Shown piece after piece: positions 6,182 through 7,210 of a stretch of DNA of 7,210 nucleotides. The position numbers were made by a program, and so were the translations under genes. The stretch is from Microcaldota archaeon (lineage in GTDB: Archaea; Micrarchaeota; Micrarchaeia; Micrarchaeales; CABMGC01). The stretch spans positions 1 to 7,210 of the forward strand of contig JAJZLO010000012.1 in the NCBI GenBank assembly GCA_021803405.1. Reading direction: 5' to 3'. Below the pieces are notes generated by a model. It was not told the origin of the DNA, made no database searches, and was given only the letters and a program-made list of their open reading frames with translations. Numbering within the stretch: position 1 is the stretch's first letter; each line of letters opens with the position of its first letter.

Positions 6182-6215
6182 TTGCTTGCTTTATTACTTA
6201 TAACTTATACACTTT

Positions 6216-6220
6216 GGTGA
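6216..6220 (+). promoter_or_regulatory. ribosome binding site GGTGA deciding the start at 6226
   Basis: GGTGA is complementary to the archaeal 16S 3' end. It lies five bases from the ATG at 6226 and only two from the ATG at 6223. This argues that the upstream in-frame TTG (6214) and GTG (6217) are part of this site and not start codons. The ATG at 6226 has the better spacing, but 6223 remains possible. Confidence 0.6.
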
Positions 6221-6225
6221 AAATG

Positions 6226-6531
6226 ATGGCAAGAAAAGAAACCTTGCATACTGACGATATGAATTATGGCAGCTCTACTGCAATGTCTCCAGAGGCTCAC
6301 ATGAAACGTATTCTGCATTACAAAGAAAGACACTCCGGTTGGCATATATTCAATGCAATATACTGGGGAATATACTTATTCGTTTTCGGAATGGTTCTTA
6401 TACTTCAGCCTACGCTGGGTTATACCGTTATATTCGCTATAGGTCTATCGGTAATAATACTTTCTTTAATGCTTGTAATATACGGCTTTGTAACTGCACT
6501 ACACGTAAAGCTTATGAAGAAGTATGGTTAA
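6226..6531 (+). CDS. small two-helix membrane protein of unknown function
   Basis: I do not recognise this 101-residue protein. The first 38 residues are hydrophilic (MARKETLHTDDMNYG..., with histidines and a KRILHYKERH stretch). Two hydrophobic helices follow at about 39-61 (starting WHIFNAIYWGIY) and 66-92, joined by a short QPTLG turn. The protein ends in a basic tail KLMKKYG. Both ends should face the cytoplasm, with a very short external loop. It has a strong promoter and ribosome binding site of its own. Its stop is 38 bases before the secF-like gene on the same strand, so a link with protein export is possible but unproven. Hydrophobic periodicity and a good ribosome binding site make it a real gene. 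Confidence 0.75.
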   Translation: MARKETLHTDDMNYGSSTAMSPEAHMKRILHYKERHSGWHIFNAIYWGIYLFVFGMVLILQPTLGYTVIFAIGLSVIILSLMLVIYGFVTALHVKLMKKYG

Positions 6532-6539
6532 ATATATAC
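6528..6539 (+). promoter_or_regulatory. candidate TATA box of the secF-like gene
   Basis: TTAAATATATAC overlaps the stop codon of the upstream gene and is centred about 36 bases before the ATG at 6570, giving a transcript start near 6560 and a leader of about 10 bases. The secF-like gene could therefore be transcribed on its own as well as from the promoter at 6172. Confidence 0.45.
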
Positions 6540-6569
6540 TACTTAATTATTTAGGTTTGATTTGGTTTA

Positions 6570-7210
6570 ATGGTAACGCTGCCCAACATCTATAAACATA
6601 AAAATGCAAAGTACTTCGTACTTGTACCTCTTTTACTGCTAGCATTCGGTCTTTACTTTTCAACACATTTAACCTTTGATTCTACTCTGAGCGGCGGTGT
6701 AAGTATAGCTTTGCAAACCAACTCCACTGTAAATCAGGCACAGTTATCTTCTCAAATATCCTCTTTGCTACATACACAAAGCCCATCAATAGAGAACAGC
6801 CCTGGCGGCCTTCAGATAACCCTTACTATAAATCAAAGCATATCTAATGCCGAGCAGTCTCTTCTAGCCTTTTATACATACAATCAGAATTACTCGTCAA
6901 GTGAGCTCAACTCATCTTTAATATCACAGTCGCTTAAATCACAGCCCTCTAATAAAACCTTGCTCAATTATCAACAACAAAATCAAACCGTCATGGCAGC
7001 TTCTTTAGCAGGTATGAAAAGCTCTCTTAGCAGTGAACTTTCTTATCTTTCTCCTTTCATAGGTCCTATACAGATAAACTCTACGGATCCAACATATATG
7101 ACCGCATTAGCTCAGAATACATATTCGCAAGCAAGCAGCTCTTATGAAAACAATATTCTTACCGCTCTGCATAAGGTCATAAACTTCAAGCAGTACTCAT
7201 ACCATCACTT
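6570..7210 (+). CDS. secF: SecF-like protein-export membrane protein, 3' end beyond the window
   Basis: The first 213 residues are visible and the frame is open to the window edge. A short basic cytoplasmic N-terminus (IYKHKNAK) precedes one membrane helix (about 15-31). Residues 37-47, DSTLSGGVSIA, carry the Gly-Gly signature of the SecD/SecF family, in the position where SecF has D-x-x-GG. The rest (about 48-213) is a large extracytoplasmic loop unusually rich in Ser, Gln, Asn and Thr, with seven N-x-S/T sequons (Asn51, 88, 107, 114, 128, 138, 170). SecF works with SecD beside the SecY channel to help exported proteins across the membrane. In archaea secF usually precedes secD, so secD may follow. 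It could instead be SecD: the helices that would settle this lie outside the window. Confidence 0.7.
   Translation, partial: MVTLPNIYKHKNAKYFVLVPLLLLAFGLYFSTHLTFDSTLSGGVSIALQTNSTVNQAQLSSQISSLLHTQSPSIENSPGGLQITLTINQSISNAEQSLLAFYTYNQNYSSSELNSSLISQSLKSQPSNKTLLNYQQQNQTVMAASLAGMKSSLSSELSYLSPFIGPIQINSTDPTYMTALAQNTYSQASSSYENNILTALHKVINFKQYSYHH

Noticed and set aside
6214..6225. TTG at 6214 or GTG at 6217 as the start of the small membrane protein
   Set aside because: These codons overlap the GGTGA ribosome binding site that serves the ATG at 6226 (or 6223).
6339..6554. Open frame of 71 codons overlapping the small membrane protein in another frame
   Set aside because: The other frame has two clean helices, a strong promoter and a ribosome binding site; this one has none.

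Overview
The window looks like a chromosomal segment from a small-genome archaeon, AT-rich and gene-dense. Four things support this. A four-CxxC zinc-ribbon gene overlaps archaeal elongation factor 1-beta. Several promoters carry archaeal TATA boxes about 25 bases before the inferred transcript start. Genes that have a ribosome binding site use GGTG or GAGG. The last gene is a stand-alone SecF-like translocase subunit, an order known from archaeal secF-secD operons. A DPANN-type lineage (Micrarchaeota or Parvarchaeota-like) fits the compact layout and the apparent B12 salvage, but that placement is inference. I see no mobile element, CRISPR array, tRNA or rRNA.

Layout. Positions 65-474 (+) hold a two-gene translation operon: the zinc-ribbon protein and aEF-1beta, overlapping at TAATG. 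It is followed by a T-rich terminator zone. Positions 650-2140 (-) encode a cytosolic thioredoxin fused to a six-repeat NHL propeller (NHLRC2-like). It is divergent from 2421-4841 (+), a complete class II (adenosylcobalamin-dependent) ribonucleotide reductase, nrdJ. The 280-base divergent gap carries promoters for both genes and a perfect tandem 11-bp repeat. Downstream of nrdJ is a gap with a hairpin plus T-tract. Then comes a PduO-type cob(I)alamin adenosyltransferase (5015-5557, or from 4970). It converges on an unrecognised four-helix membrane protein with a Cys-Gly-Cys motif (5573-6094, -). A second divergent promoter region leads to a small two-helix membrane protein (6226-6531, +). The window ends inside a secF-like gene (6570 onward, +).

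How the genes fit together. The strongest functional link is between nrdJ and the adenosyltransferase: one enzyme makes adenosylcobalamin and the other consumes it to make deoxynucleotides. The divergent thioredoxin-NHL protein could supply thiol chemistry, but that is only suggested by position. The right end is devoted to membrane and secretion functions. I found no convincing new multi-gene system. The most open questions are the CGC-motif membrane protein, the sequon-rich loop of the SecF-like protein, the tandem repeat upstream of nrdJ, and the foldable nrdJ-pduO spacer.
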